Shown here: positions 8,972-27,233 of the stretch, piece after piece
Layout: every line of letters starts with the position of its first letter
Numbering within the stretch: the first letter of the stretch is position 1
Assembly (NCBI GenBank): GCA_027943245.1
Contig: JANDJZ010000613.1
Coordinates: 1-34,490, forward strand
Length of the DNA stretch: 34,490 bases
From: Acanthamoeba sp. SK_2022b
Lineage: Eukaryota > Discosea > Longamoebia > Acanthamoebidae
Reading direction: 5' to 3'
Position numbers and translations under genes: made by a program
The notes under the pieces: model-generated
What the model was told of the DNA's origin: nothing
Database searches by the model: none
The model's input: only the letters and a program-made list of their open reading frames with translations

Positions 8972-10281
8972 TTACTTCCTCTTTTTGTTGCTGTCATCGC
9001 CCACGCGCGTCTTGGCCGATGCCGCGGGAGGAGCGACAGCGGCGCCATCGAAGCACTGTGCTCGGTAGGCCAGTCCCAGGGCCACGAGGAAGTGCGCGCA
9101 GCCAAACACTGCGATCAGTAGATCGAACGCGTCGGGATACCTCTGCGGTGGCTCCACGAGCCCTCGCGCCGCATGAAGCCCCGCCAGGCCAACCATCGAC
9201 GCCTATTCAATTTGAAAGTCACGGAGTCAGATCGCAAGACAGGCACAAGCAAGAGAGCAAGAGCAGGGCCTACCACGAAGAGGGAGGAGGCGAGCTTGGA
9301 CGGGCGCGGGGGCAGCTGAAGGGCCAGCGGGAGCCAGGCAAAGTAGAGCACGGCGACGTAGGCCACCACCAAACCGTCTTTGGCCAGGAGCGGATACATG
9401 CTGCGGCACGCCACGATTGATTGTCGGTCCCACGCAACTTGCAACATGTATGAAAGCAACAAGCGCGCGCACACAAACACGCATGAATGCACGAATGATG
9501 CCAGAGGGCGCGCACCTGAACGTGGCGATGACGTTGAACCAGGAGACGAGATGAGGAGTCTCGAGGAGCAGGCACGTGAGGGGCAACAGGGGCAGCAGTA
9601 TAGACCTTCGGTGACAGGAAGCAAAAATAAAATAAAAAATAAAAATCGTGTTACTATAAAATAAAATAAAATAAAATAAAATAAAATAAAATAAAATAAA
9701 TAGTGGGAAGGCGGGGCTGCGTACTTTTCGTGGACGTGGTAGGAGAAGAGGAAAAACGAGAGGGAGGTGATGAAGAGAGACAGGAGGAAGTTGCGTGGCG
9801 TGGGCCCGCGCAGCAGCTGCACGCCGCTCCCGACAAATGCCACGAGCGTCGTACCGGCGCTACACGGCGCGCGCGTGAGTGGACGGTTGGGCAGCGCGAG
9901 GCGAGGAGGGCACGGACGCGCACCATATCTTGAGCACGTCGGCGGTGGCGAAGAGCTGGCGCAGCTTGAGCACGGGAGAAACGGCGCACCAGACATTGGC
10001 CACCTTGTCTTCGTACAGGCCTCGGCCGACGGGGAAAAGCCGCTCAAGCACTGCACGCGCGGGCCACACGCACACGCACACGCACGCACGCACGCGCGCA
10101 CACACACGTGAGCTGCGATCGGGATCGCGATTGGCGGAGAAGGAGAGGTACCGTGGTAGGCGTCGGCGGAGTTGAAGAGGAAGGGAGCCCAGCAGAGGGC
10201 AAACGTGGCAATGACGGTGACCGCCAGCTTGCTCACCTCTGTGAGCGGCCTGTGGATCGGCCACGGGGAGAAGGAGAAGAG

Positions 10282-10345
<64 letters not shown>

Positions 10346-11870
10346 CCAAGGCACCGCAGGTAGCGACGAAAGCGGGGAGAGGGGGGGGGGGAACGAGGAG
10401 ACGCACGCCTTGGTGCGATAGCACTTGGCCAAGAGGTAGAAGAAGAAGGCAGGGGCGTAGTAGAGGGTCATCTGCTTGTAGTTGAGCGCCAGGCAGAAGA
10501 ACGCCGCGCCCAGCTATTGGACGGAGGAAGAGCCGGCGTCAGCGCGCGTCGACGCGTCGACGCCCCCAAAGCCACACCGCGGGGAGGGGGGGGGGAGTCG
10601 CACGACGTCTCGGCCCCGAAGAACGAACACGATGGCCCACAGCACGAGCCCGAGGCTGACCCCGTTGTACCTGCGGCGGGCCAGGCCACGACACGGCGGA
10701 GTGAGCAGGGGCGGCCGGGGGGGGAGTTGGGACCGCGGCGGTCGTACTGGAAGTGGCCGTGGTCGATCAGGAGGAGCGCGGGCTGCAGGCCCACGAGAAA
10801 GAACGCGCTCATCTACCACCGCGCGAAGCGATTAGTGGCCAAACGCGCGCGCGCCATCGCAGGCAGTGCACGCGGACGAACCCGCTTGTTCCAGGGGAGC
10901 GGGGCGTAGTAGGTGGCCACGAAGGCGTAGACGGCGGGGAGGAAGATGACGGCGTCGGCCGCGATCACCGTCCCGCGCATGAAGAGCTTGCTGGTCACCG
11001 ACTCGTAGCCGCGCGAGGCGAGCAGCGCCATCGACTCGGGCTCCAGCCACTTGCCCCTGCGCCAATGACCGGCAAGAGCCCCCCCCCCGCCGCCTGTCAG
11101 TCAGCGAGCGGGGCAGGGCGCGCGGTGAGGTGGGCGTACAGGTGTCCCATGAGCCACGAGTGGTAGGCGGTCAGGGGAGGGTAGTCGAGGCCCCAGTAGA
11201 GGAGGTCGTTGCGTGTAGTGTTGCGGTACCACTCCGAGACGGGCAGGCCGGTCGTCACCTGCGCCCGCACGCCACATGCGCTTGTGAGAGAAGAGAAAGT
11301 AGAGGAGAGGAGAGTAGAGGAGAGTAGAGGAGAGTAGAAGAGAAGAGAAAGCAGAGGAGAGTAGAGGAGAGTAGAGGAGAGTAGAGGAGAGTAGAGGAGA
11401 GTAGAGGAGAGTAGAGGAGAGGGGCGCACCTCCATCCAGTGTCGCTGTGCTTCGTAGTCGCCGTACATGGGGGGCTTGGCCTCGCCCGAGTGCGGGTGGA
11501 GCGAGACGAGGTAGCGCACGAGGACCAGGAAGCAGAGGGTGGCCAGCAGGGTCACGCCCTTGCGCGGCTGCATGAACGCGTAGAGCGCGTAGAGGTGGCC
11601 CACCTCGTCGTCGACCGCAGCTGCGGCTCGTGGAGATGGGGGCGCGGCAGCGGAAGAGTCGGAGGCACATCGATCTGCCGCTTGGCCCTTGGCCTTGGCG
11701 ATCTTGGAAAGTGTGGGCACGGCCGAGGCCGACGTGGACAAGGGCGCTGGCGTGAGGGATGGCGAAAACGAAGCGGCAGATGCCTTCTTGGTGGGCTGTG
11801 CACTCCCGCTGGAGCCGAGGGAACCGTAAGAGGACGACCCCGACCCCTTCTTCTTGTCCTTGCGGTTCAT
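8972..11870 (-). CDS. ALG6: ALG6-type alpha-1,3-glucosyltransferase of the ER
   Basis: Adds the first glucose to dolichol-linked Man9GlcNAc2 in N-glycan assembly (family knowledge). About ten exons; clear ones are 11870-11430, 11258-11140 and 11056-10882. The protein shows PPMYGDYEAQRHWME at the exon 1/2 junction, then SEWYRNTTRNDLLYWGLDYP and PPLTAYHSWLMGHL. Later come LLASRGYESVTSKLFMR, ALLLIDHGHFQYD, ALNYKQMTLYYAPAFFFYLL, RLFPVGRGLYEDKVANVWC and YHVHEKS, all in ALG6 order. ALG8 shares the fold, but the GDYEAQ and LDYPPLTAYHS forms favour ALG6. Ahead of the first membrane segment (about residue 100) is a Ser/Ala-rich cytosolic leader. The C-terminus ends KKRK, fitting a KKXX ER-retrieval signal. 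Introns carry (CA)n and a decamer tandem repeat. Confidence 0.92.
9657..9701. repeat. (ATAAA)n tract in an ALG6 intron
   Basis: About nine copies of the pentamer ATAAA on the + strand (TTTAT in the sense direction of ALG6), inside an AT-rich intron between GC-rich exons. Confidence 0.9.
10283..10344. repeat. (TG)31 microsatellite in an ALG6 intron
   Basis: Uninterrupted TG dinucleotides on +, i.e. (CA)n in the ALG6 transcript. Confidence 0.95.
11298..11421. repeat. AGAGGAGAGT-type tandem repeat in ALG6 intron 1
   Basis: Imperfect tandem copies of a ten-base unit (GTAGAGGAGA on +), about eleven copies, between ALG6 exons 1 and 2. The sense strand is therefore pyrimidine-rich (TCTCCTCTAC). 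Confidence 0.9.
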
Positions 11871-12197
11871 CTCGATCTTGGAGAAAAATAAAATTTTTAT
11901 TTATTTAAGGACAACTAAATGATATAAACACAAAATTAAAGGAATACGAAAGCGAAGTCCGGTTGAGCCCATACCGAGCGTGCCAGAGAACAAGTGTGGG
12001 CGCGTTCCACCAGGGCTCTCGAGAGGAAGACGTGCAACCCCTCCAAATGCGACCCACGTTTTGACATTTTTTTGTTCGACAAAGCGTGAAGCGATTTACT
12101 GTTCAACGACAGCAAATCTGCACGCTTTCGAACTCTCTGCCATTTGCACCATTTGGAGTGATTCCCAAGGCCCGTGCGTGGTGTGCGACGACAACAA
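11871..12197. promoter_or_regulatory. Divergent promoter region between ALG6 and P4-ATPase
   Basis: 327 bases holding the upstream sequences of two divergent genes. AT-rich sequence at 11881-11942 (AAAAATAAAATTTTTATTT) lies close to the ALG6 start. The rest is of mixed composition with no recognised coding potential. The longer frame reading into the flippase from 12086 begins with GTG and shows no conserved protein. Confidence 0.4.
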
Positions 12198-18732
<6,535 letters not shown>

Positions 18733-19042
18733 AGAAGTTTCCAGAGCTCTCCACCAACCGCGCACGCTCCTGCTCCCACCTTCCTAATGGGGTAAAATCT
18801 CCGGCATTTCGAGAATGCCCGTTATGCCCCTCGGCGATAAGATTTTCCGAGAGCCCAAGCGGCGTTGCTTGGCCGACTCTTATATTTATTTCATCCTCTT
18901 TGGTCCTTTCTTCTCACTCACAACGAAGCGAACTACAGCCTTTCATCTTGTGCGCACCGGACGCATCAATAGATCGATTTTTGCTGCAACTACAAACATC
19001 AGACTCTTCCGCCTCACCTCACACTCCTACAAAACTCTCGCA
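18733..19042. promoter_or_regulatory. Intergenic region upstream of thioredoxin reductase
   Basis: 310 bases between the flippase stop and the thioredoxin reductase ATG. A TATATTTATTTC stretch at about 18881-18892 is the best core-promoter candidate, about 155 bases before the ATG. No gene is supported. Confidence 0.4.
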
Positions 19043-20345
<1,303 letters not shown>

Positions 20346-20750
20346 ACCTGGGACAGTTCCAGGCGAGAAAGATCACGCCCATTGGCTTGAAGCTTGTTTC
20401 GGAGTTTTTTCTGCTGGTCCCACAATAGCCTGGCCATACTGGCCGCCTCCCCTCTTGATCGCACCAACCTCGACTCGTGGATATGGGGGTGGGTGGCGTT
20501 TGGGGTAAGCATGGAATCCCGCCTTGGTCTAATCCAGTCGAATGTCGCTCCCCCGAGCGCCGTTCTCTAATTGCAGATCACCGCTAGTCCTCAGGACCAC
20601 GCATTCACAGGAGGTCCCAGTTCGACTCTGGGAACGCTGCCCACCCCTTTTGTACTAACGTTCATCACCAAACTTATATTGTGTCGTTCGCGCTCTGGTC
20701 CAATGGTGAGTGGTACTCACGTTGGGGTGGTGGTGGGCGAATCATCATCA
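20346..20750. other. Intergenic region with a tRNA-like T-arm
   Basis: 405 bases between convergent genes. No protein gene is supported. It contains the tRNA-like sequences described separately at 20494-20651, a hairpin GTGAG/CTCAC at about 20707-20721, and a short ATC trinucleotide run at about 20742-20755 that reaches the stop codon of the next minus-strand gene. Confidence 0.4.
20494..20651 (+). other. Possible Pol III locus: tRNA-like T-arm, acceptor pairing and T-run
   Basis: A perfect T-arm occurs at 20616-20632 (CCCAG, loop TTCGACT, CTGGG), a good B-box. It is followed by AACGCTG and, 8 bases later, TTTT (20648-20651), a normal Pol III stop. No 5' half lies at the usual distance. About 120 bases upstream, TGGCGTT (20494-20500) could pair with AACGCTG using two wobble pairs. 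It is followed by a D-arm-like GGGT/ATCC stem with GG in the loop. This could be a tRNA with a long intron, a decayed tRNA or chance. The anticodon cannot be assigned. Confidence 0.25.
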
Positions 20751-21331
20751 TCATCGCCTCTGGACGGAGTAGGTGGCGGTGCCGAGTAGGGTGTCCTGGA
20801 GGAGCTGGTCAGAGACCTCGATCTTACCGGCCCCAGGACCCTGTGCCACCTGCTCCTTGATCATTCGGAACAGAGTGGGCGGCCTCAACGACGCCAACGC
20901 GAAACCTGAACCATCATGTAACCACACCACGCAACCGCGTCGCACGCAGGTTAGCCGGCCTGTCTCGAGTTGCGTGGCGCGGGCGTGTGGAGAAGGGCAG
21001 AGCAGTCACACGGCACCGTTGATCTCCTGCATGTCGAAGCCTTCGAGATGGGACTGGCTGACCGGCGGGTCGGTGCATTCCTTAAGGTGGCTCACCACCT
21101 CGGCGCATGTCCACTCCAGCACGTCCTTGCCTGCCGTGTTCCCCACACACGATGAGGGCGGGCGGAGGACACGCCCAAAACCGCCGCTACGTTACCTTGA
21201 GGGGCGGTGGCGTAGAGGCGCTGCGGCAGGTGGACGAGCGGCTGGGCGAGGGAGCCGGCGCTCGACCGCAAAGGCAAGCAGATGCTGTGGCTTGTACCGG
21301 CGCGCAGCTGGAGCGTGTGGGCTCTTCTCAT
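20751..21331 (-). CDS. Small SAM-domain protein with mitochondrial-type N-terminus
   Basis: Exons 21331-21196, 21130-21017 and 20905-20751 give 134 residues; phases 1 and 1 match. Residues 1-46 have several Arg, no Asp/Glu and many Ser/Ala/Leu, ending RLYATAPQG, typical of a cleaved mitochondrial presequence (inference). Residues about 47-110 look like a SAM domain: VLEWTCAEVVSHLKE (helix 1), SHLEGFDMQEINGFAL (the core F..QEI(D/N)G signature), then LRPPTLFRMIKEQ (last helix). The remainder is a short tail. SAM domains form homo- or hetero-oligomers or bind RNA; no catalytic domain accompanies it. I do not recognise a characterised orthologue. It lies head-to-head with the RNA ligase gene, 128 bases between start codons. 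Confidence 0.6.
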
Positions 21332-21459
21332 CTTGTCGGCGCTGACGAAAGTGAAGTGAAAACGGAGGTTTCCTTCTCTTTTCTCAAGCCCCTCAGGCAC
21401 AAACTGGACCCACCCAACTTGTCCAACAACGCCAACCGCAACCAACAACACAACAAGCT

Positions 21460-22381
21460 ATGCAGAATGAGGACGACAGTCACCAGCTGATCAAATTTCC
21501 CCGCACCCGACACATCTTTGACGCCGGAGGTGGTGTTGGTCGTGATGGTTCGCCTTTTCTCAGAAGAAATTATAATTTATTTTATAATAATAATAATAAT
21601 AATAATAATGCAACGTCGTGGGGCAGACCTGGTGATGGCCAAGGACGAGGCGCGGGTGTGGTACGAGTCCACAGTGAGCGTGGAGGAGAAGGTGGACGGA
21701 AGCAACCTGGGCATCAGCATCACGCCAGAACACAAACTGCTCTTCCAGAACCGCTCGCACTACGTCAACACTGAGACCCAGGCGCAGGTGAGCGCACACA
21801 GGCCACTCTGCCCCGCACGCGCTGCTGCTGTTGGCTGACCCTCCTTTCCTTGTGCGTCGACAGTGGCGGCAGTTGGAGAGCTGGGCCGAGCAGCACCCGG
21901 GCCTCTACCAAGTGCTGACGCCGGACCGAATCCTCTTTGGCGAATGGTGCGCCGTGCTTGCGCCCCATTGGCGAATGGGGCGCCGTCGGTGTTATTGCGG
22001 TTTCTAACCAACCAACCAATCAACACCAATACTACGCACAGGATGTACGCCCGCCATTCGATCCACTACACCAACCTGCCCGACCTCTTTCTCGCCTTTG
22101 ACATCTACGACAAGAAGAAGGGTAACCGCCACGCTGTGCTGCAAGTGGCGTGGGTGGGCGTCTGCAACTCACGCGCAATCTCCGCACGCACGCACGACGC
22201 AGGGCGGTTCCTGAGCCGACGCTCGCGGGACCAGCTGTTGGAGGGCACGGGCATCCACACGGTGCCGCTGCTCAAGAACGGCAAGCTGTCGCGTGCCGAT
22301 TACGAGGAGCTCCTCAACAGCCAATCGGCGTTCCACGATGGCGTCGTGGAGGGCGTCTACGTTCGCATCGACGAGGTACCG

Positions 22382-22451
<70 letters not shown>

Positions 22452-22806
22452 GTATGTGCGTGCACTGGATGCAATCGCTGACCGGCGGTTACTGCAGGAC
22501 GACAATGTGGGCAACGAGCTGGCGTGGGTGGGCGCCAACGAGGGCGAGTCGAAGAAGGGAAAGGGAAAGGGGAAGGCGGCGCGAGGAGGAAAGGCCGGGC
22601 GTGGGCGTGGCGGGGCGGCCAAGGCCGCCGCCAGTCGAACACCAGCGCCGGCCGATGCCACGGAGGCCGCGGACGGCGAGGAAGGGTGGAGCTATCTCAT
22701 TCAACGCGCCAAGATCGTGCGATCCGACTTCCTGCCTCTCGAAGACCCGGACGTCACCCACTGGTCGCGACAGATGCTGGTCAAGAACATCGTGCGATAC
22801 GGTTGA
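21460..22806 (+). CDS. Rnl2-like RNA ligase family protein
   Basis: Member of the covalent nucleotidyltransferase RNA ligases. Exons 21460-21529, 21627-21787, 21864-21946, 22042-22121, 22203-22375 and 22498-22806 give 291 residues. The N-terminus reads LIKFPRTRHIFDAG. Motif I is EKVDGSNLGIS, Lys being the AMP-accepting residue. QNRSHYVN follows, then LFGEWMYARHSIHYTNLPD, FLAFDIYD, FLSRR, and motif IV EGVYVRID. Motif V-like RAKIVRSDF lies near the C-terminus. Between motifs IV and V is an about 70-residue insert, including a lysine/glycine/arginine-rich tract (KGKGKGKAARGGKAGRGRGG). The enzyme should seal RNA nicks using ATP; the physiological substrate is unknown. Intron 1 contains (TAA)n and intron 5 a long (TTG)n. 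Confidence 0.85.
22381..22452. repeat. (GTT)n trinucleotide tract in RNA ligase intron 5
   Basis: About 23 perfect GTT copies beginning five bases after the GT donor at 22376. Confidence 0.95.
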
Positions 22807-23107
22807 CAAAAGAAGGCGATGAATGCATAAGTCGCTGCGCACTCAATTTTAAGGCCTGGCCGCCGGTGGGCCACGTTCATGGCGAGGCCGCTACACGATG
22901 AGATGAGCTGGGGTGAGACCCGCGAACGAACACGTTGAGGGCGCTGGAATGCACGTGCCACGCAGCCCTGCAGGGAAAAGGAGGAAGTGAAGTTTGGGGG
23001 GGGGGGTAAGCGCAACAAAGCTTTTTTGTAGCAAGCATCAAAAAGCAAAGAGCTGCTGCTCGCTACTCGTTGCACGTACGAGAAACGAGCTAGCGAGAGA
23101 TTGGTGG
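22807..23107. promoter_or_regulatory. Intergenic region between RNA ligase and BRAP genes
   Basis: 301 bases between two same-strand genes. No clear TATA box or conserved frame. It carries a G10 run at 22997-23006. The last 80 bases before the BRAP ATG can be read as an open frame, but this shows no recognised protein. Confidence 0.35.
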
Positions 23108-25738
23108 ATGTATCGACTGAAGGTGGGGGTGTTCGGACATCTGAGCAGTCTTCCCAACAACATCGCCTACGACGAAAAGCGCCAGCGCATCATGGAGTAC
23201 AGAAACGATTCGGGTAGCGGCGACGTTGCAGATGGAACCGCCAGCGAGGATGGATCGAAGCCTTCCTACAGAGACATACTTCGAAAAAGCAGATCAGAGA
23301 AGGAGAAAGTGAGTGAAGACGAAGGCAAGCAGACGGAAGACGAGGATATGGTGCGTGTTTCTGTGGGCAATCCCTTCATCGAGGTCATCAAGGGGGTGGT
23401 GCACCTCTACAAGGATCCAACCACCACCACTGTGGCCAAGCGAGGCCAACTGCCTGTACTCTTCCCGACAAGCTTTCCCTGATTTGATTTGATTTGATTA
23501 TTATTATTTTTTAATTGTAACAAATTATTATTTTCTTTTAAAACTACGATAATGGCTATTGCTCACGCTCTTTGTTGCTCACAGCCCAAGTGGACATTGA
23601 TAGTGGCTGTGCTGGCCGTTCCATCGTGGATGGCAGTGGCCGACTTCTGCCAGTTCGTGGCGCCCTACCAAAAGCTCATCGCCCGCATGCGAGTGGTGAC
23701 ATACACGTACTCTCCCTCCCCCCTCCTGTCCTGTTGCATTCTTTTCATTTCCCGGCCTCTCCTCTCATTCATGCATTCACACACAGGGAGAAGGTGCCCG
23801 GTCGGTACGCCGTGCTGCTCGAGTTCAGGCAGCAGGTCATGGCCGATCAGTTCTACCTCGAGTACAACGGCAAGATGTACAATTCCATGGAGGTTGGGCC
23901 CTACGCGCTCCCCGCAGCGCAGCCGCATCTGTTGTTCGCCTCTCCTCTCCTCTCCTCTCCTCACCCACTCTTGTCTCTCCCTCTCTATCTCTCCCGTCTA
24001 CTAGTCCGAGGAGTGCCGCGTGGGGTTCGTCAAATCGGTCGAGTTCGTGGACGGCTCGTCCATGGAGCCGATCCTGCCCCCGTGCGGGACCAACGAGCTT
24101 CCCACCTGCCCCGTCTGTCTCGGTACTCGCTCTCTCTCTTTTCAGACTTGTCCACCTCCACCACCTCCTCGTCTCCGGCTTACCCCCCTGCGCCCCCCAA
24201 GACCGATTGGACACGAGCGTGACGGGCATCCTCACGACCGTCTGCAACCACACCTTCCACTGCCTGTGTCTCTCCAAATGGCGCGACTCGAGCTGCCCCG
24301 TGTGCCGATTCTGCCAGGTGCGCGATCTCGCGAGGCGAGCGATCACTTGAGGCTGACCGCACGCACGCGCACGCATGCACACATACGCCATCAGGACTCG
24401 GTGCACGCTTCGGAATGCAGCGTGTGCGGACAGTCAGAGTCGCTGTGGATTTGCCTCATCTGCGGTCACATCGGCTGCGGTCGATACAAGGGCGGCCACG
24501 CCAACAACCACTGGCTGGAGACGCAACACACGTACGCGCTCGAGCTCGAGTCGCAGCGCGTGTGGGACTACGCCGGCGACAAGTACGCGCCCTGCGCGAC
24601 CACCCTTCGCTTTGCGCGTGTGCTGACTGCCCTTCTCGATTCGTTTCCCCGCACGGCCAGCTACGTGCACCGATTGATCCAAAGCAAGGCCGACGGCAAG
24701 CTGGTGGAGCTCCCCGGCCCCGAGACGCACATCGACGAAGAAATCAAGGAGGGCATCCTCGAGGTATTATTTACCGCTAATCATTTATTAAAATTTCTTA
24801 TTATTATTATTATTATTATTATTTAGCATTATTATCGTTTTTGGCTCAACCGCCGTTGTGTGTGCGACGGCTGCTGCAGAGCAAGCGGACGGCGGTGGCG
24901 ATGGAGTACACCTACCTGCTGACCTCGCAGCTCGAGTCCCAGCGCCAGTTCTGGGAGCACCAGCTCCAGGTGAGAGCCACAGGCCCCGTGGCCGTGCGCC
25001 ATGCGCCCAACGACGAGCGGCCAGCTGCTGACACTCCCCCCCCCCGCGCGCGTGCGTGCGTGTTGCACAACCAGGTGGTGGAGAGCCAAAAGAACGAAAG
25101 GGTGCAGCAGCTGGAGCACGAGCTCAAGAAGGAGAAGGAGGAGAAGCAGGGACTGCTCGCCACCATCAGCGAGCTCAACCAAACACAGAACAAGTCCAAG
25201 AAGAAGATCACACAGCTCGAGAAGAAGATCAACCAGTACCAGCGGGACGTGAAGGAGCTCAAGCAGGTGCGCTCCTTATCATCATCATCATCATCGTTTT
25301 CCTGTCGATGCGCTCATCTCACGTTAACGTTGAACGCTCCCCGCTTCGTGCTGCTGCGTTGCAGTACAACGAGAGCTTGACGCACCACCAGGCCGAGTGG
25401 AAGGAGCAGGCGCAGAAGGCCACGGAGACGCTGCGCACGCAGAGCGCCGCCACGGAGACGCGCATCAAGGAGCTCGAGGAGCAGGTGCGGGATCTCATGT
25501 TCTTCATCGACGCCAAGAACAAGATCGAGGACTCGGGAGAGGTACCTGTGTTGTGTGTGTTGTGTGTGTGTGTGTGTGTTGTGTGTTGTGTGTGTGTGCG
25601 TGTGCTTGGAATGTTCTATTGGTTGGCTGACGTGCTGTGGGTACAATACAGGAGCTGAAGGAAGGTTCGCTGTTGATCACGGAGAAGCCCTCGCCCACGC
25701 GAAGAACCGCCCGAGGCGGCAAAAAGCGGGGCAAGTAG
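23108..25738 (+). CDS. BRAP: BRAP (BRCA1-associated protein/IMP) homologue, RING E3 ligase
   Basis: In animals BRAP is a cytoplasmic RING ligase that restrains Ras-MAPK signalling and retains proteins by binding nuclear localisation signals (family knowledge). Exon 1 is 23108-23455, ending after [17 protein letters not shown], the BRAP2 RRM-like start. The second exon gives [16 protein letters not shown], and the next [21 protein letters not shown]. The RING follows: CPVCL at about 24109, then [20 protein letters not shown] and CRFC (to about 24315). The UBP zinc finger has [48 protein letters not shown] and, after an intron, YVHRLI. A long coiled coil (24890-25545) and a basic tail ending KKRGK close the protein. 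About ten exons; some junctions are approximate. Confidence 0.92.
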
Positions 25739-25929
25739 CAGTAGTAGGAAGCTTGCCGTGTGTCTACGCGATCTCGTGAATGCGGACAAACGTTGCTGCC
25801 TCCTGAGAACAACCACCTTCGTGTAGAGAGACAAAGAGAACAGAGAAGCAGGCACGGAAACAAAGAAAAAGAAAAACAAATAGGGGAAAATAGGGGGGAA
25901 AACAAACACAACTTACGCCACCGACGGAG

Positions 25930-26463
25930 ATGGAGAGGGAAGAAGCGCAGGCTCCACGAGTCGAGGGGTGGGACGAGTACGAACTGCCGCTTGCTCGCCT
26001 TCCGTTATCGGCCACCGGAGCGCAGGAAGGCGCACCAGTGCGCATTCGCATCAAGCAGGTGCCCGGGAGCGGCACCACCGGCGGCATTGTCTGGAACGCC
26101 GCCAAAGTGCTCCTCCAGGTGCTCTCTCCCCTCCGCCCACAAAACGCGTCCCGTTTGTGATTTTACACTTCATTTTATTTATTTAATATTAATTATTCTT
26201 TTATTGATAATTTATTTGCGCTACGCGTGTATCGCTACGTTGTAGCTGTTGGGAACGGAGGGGGACAGCGGGGTGCGTGTGCAAGGGAGGCGCGTGATGG
26301 ACCTGGGAAGTGGCACGGGTCTCCTCGGCCTCGTGTGCGCGGCCCTCGGCGCCGCCCGCGTGGTGCTCACGGACGTGCCCCAACAGCTGCCCCTCCTGCG
26401 GTGAGAGCTCCCCCATGCGCACAGTCCCCCGCGCGCACACAAGCGCTGAGCCTAACTCGTACA

Positions 26464-26526
<63 letters not shown>

Positions 26527-26796
26527 GACAACGTGGCGCTCAACGCCAAGGCCCTGCCCGCGGGCAGCGTGGAGCCGGAGGTGGCGGCGCTCGAGTGGGG
26601 CGGGGAGGTGGCCCACCTCGCGCCGCCGTTCGACGTCGTCGTGTGCAGCGACCTCGTCTTCTGCGCCCACAACGCCGGATGCCTGCCGGCGCTGCTCAGC
26701 ACCATACTCACCCTCAGCGAGGTCAGTCACTGCACCACCATCTCTGTCCTGCGTTGCACACCAGGTCGTCTTACAGGCCATGCGTGTTGTGTTGTG

Positions 26797-26859
<63 letters not shown>

Positions 26860-27137
26860 GGCGACAACACACGCCACAGGAGGGAACGGAGGTGGTGGTG
26901 GCGTTCCAGGAGCGGCTCGGCTGGATCGAGGCGCGGTTCATGGAGGAGGTCAAGCGACACTTCGGGCGGTGTCGCGAGGTGGAGATCAGCGAGGCCGTGC
27001 TCCGACGGGCGACGGCGCGCGAGGGGGAGGAGGAGTTCGAGGGCATGAGCTCCATGTTCCACGAGGACATCGGCATGCACGTCTACCTGCTCTCCCACAA
27101 GCTGTCCTCGCCACTCCCCATCTCCTCCTCGCCATGA
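25930..27137 (+). CDS. Family-16-type (METTL21/FAM86-like) protein lysine methyltransferase
   Basis: Exons 25930-26118, 26246-26400, 26526-26721 and 26880-27137 give 265 residues with matching phases. The N-terminus has the TTGGIVWNAAKVLLQ motif typical of family-16 enzymes. Motif I is VMDLGSGTGLLGLVCAALGA (SAM binding), followed by VVLTD, DNVALN and then VVVCSDLVF, where DLVF occupies the position of the family's (D/E)XX(Y/F) substrate motif. VVVAFQERLG follows. Known relatives methylate lysines of translation factors or chaperones; which one applies here cannot be told. Intron 2 is almost entirely (CA)n and runs directly into its CAG acceptor; intron 3 holds a (TG)n tract. Confidence 0.85.
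26461..26524. repeat. (AC)n forming the 3' end of a methyltransferase intron
   Basis: About 60 bases of AC with one interruption; the run ends directly in the CAG acceptor at 26523-26525. Confidence 0.95.
26799..26858. repeat. (GT)n in the third methyltransferase intron
   Basis: 60 bases of GT, the opposite orientation to the (AC)n tract in the preceding intron of the same gene. Confidence 0.95.
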
Positions 27138-27187
27138 CGCGGTCATCAAAGAGAACAGCATGCCGTCAAAGAAAAGGCTTAAAAAAA

Positions 27188-27193
27188 TTTATT
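27188..27193 (-). terminator. Poly(A) signal of saposin-like gene
   Basis: AATAAA on the minus strand, about 40 bases after the TAG at 27234-27236 and followed by a T-rich stretch. It is the only hexamer of this kind near the stop. Confidence 0.6.
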
Positions 27194-27233
27194 CACAAAT
27201 TGGGATTGGTTAACAATGTCACCAACACATCGA

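Noticed and set aside
9115..10236. 373-residue open frame on the minus strand with many hydrophobic stretches
   Set aside because: It reads through ALG6 introns, including the ATAAA repeat. Only fragments of it coincide with true ALG6 exons.
20616..20730. Circularly permuted tRNA (T-arm at 20616 upstream of an A-box-like TGGTCCAATGG near 20697)
   Set aside because: The 5' strand before the A-box-like site does not pair with AACGCTG, and the D-stem cannot form; GTGAG/CTCAC is a plain hairpin.
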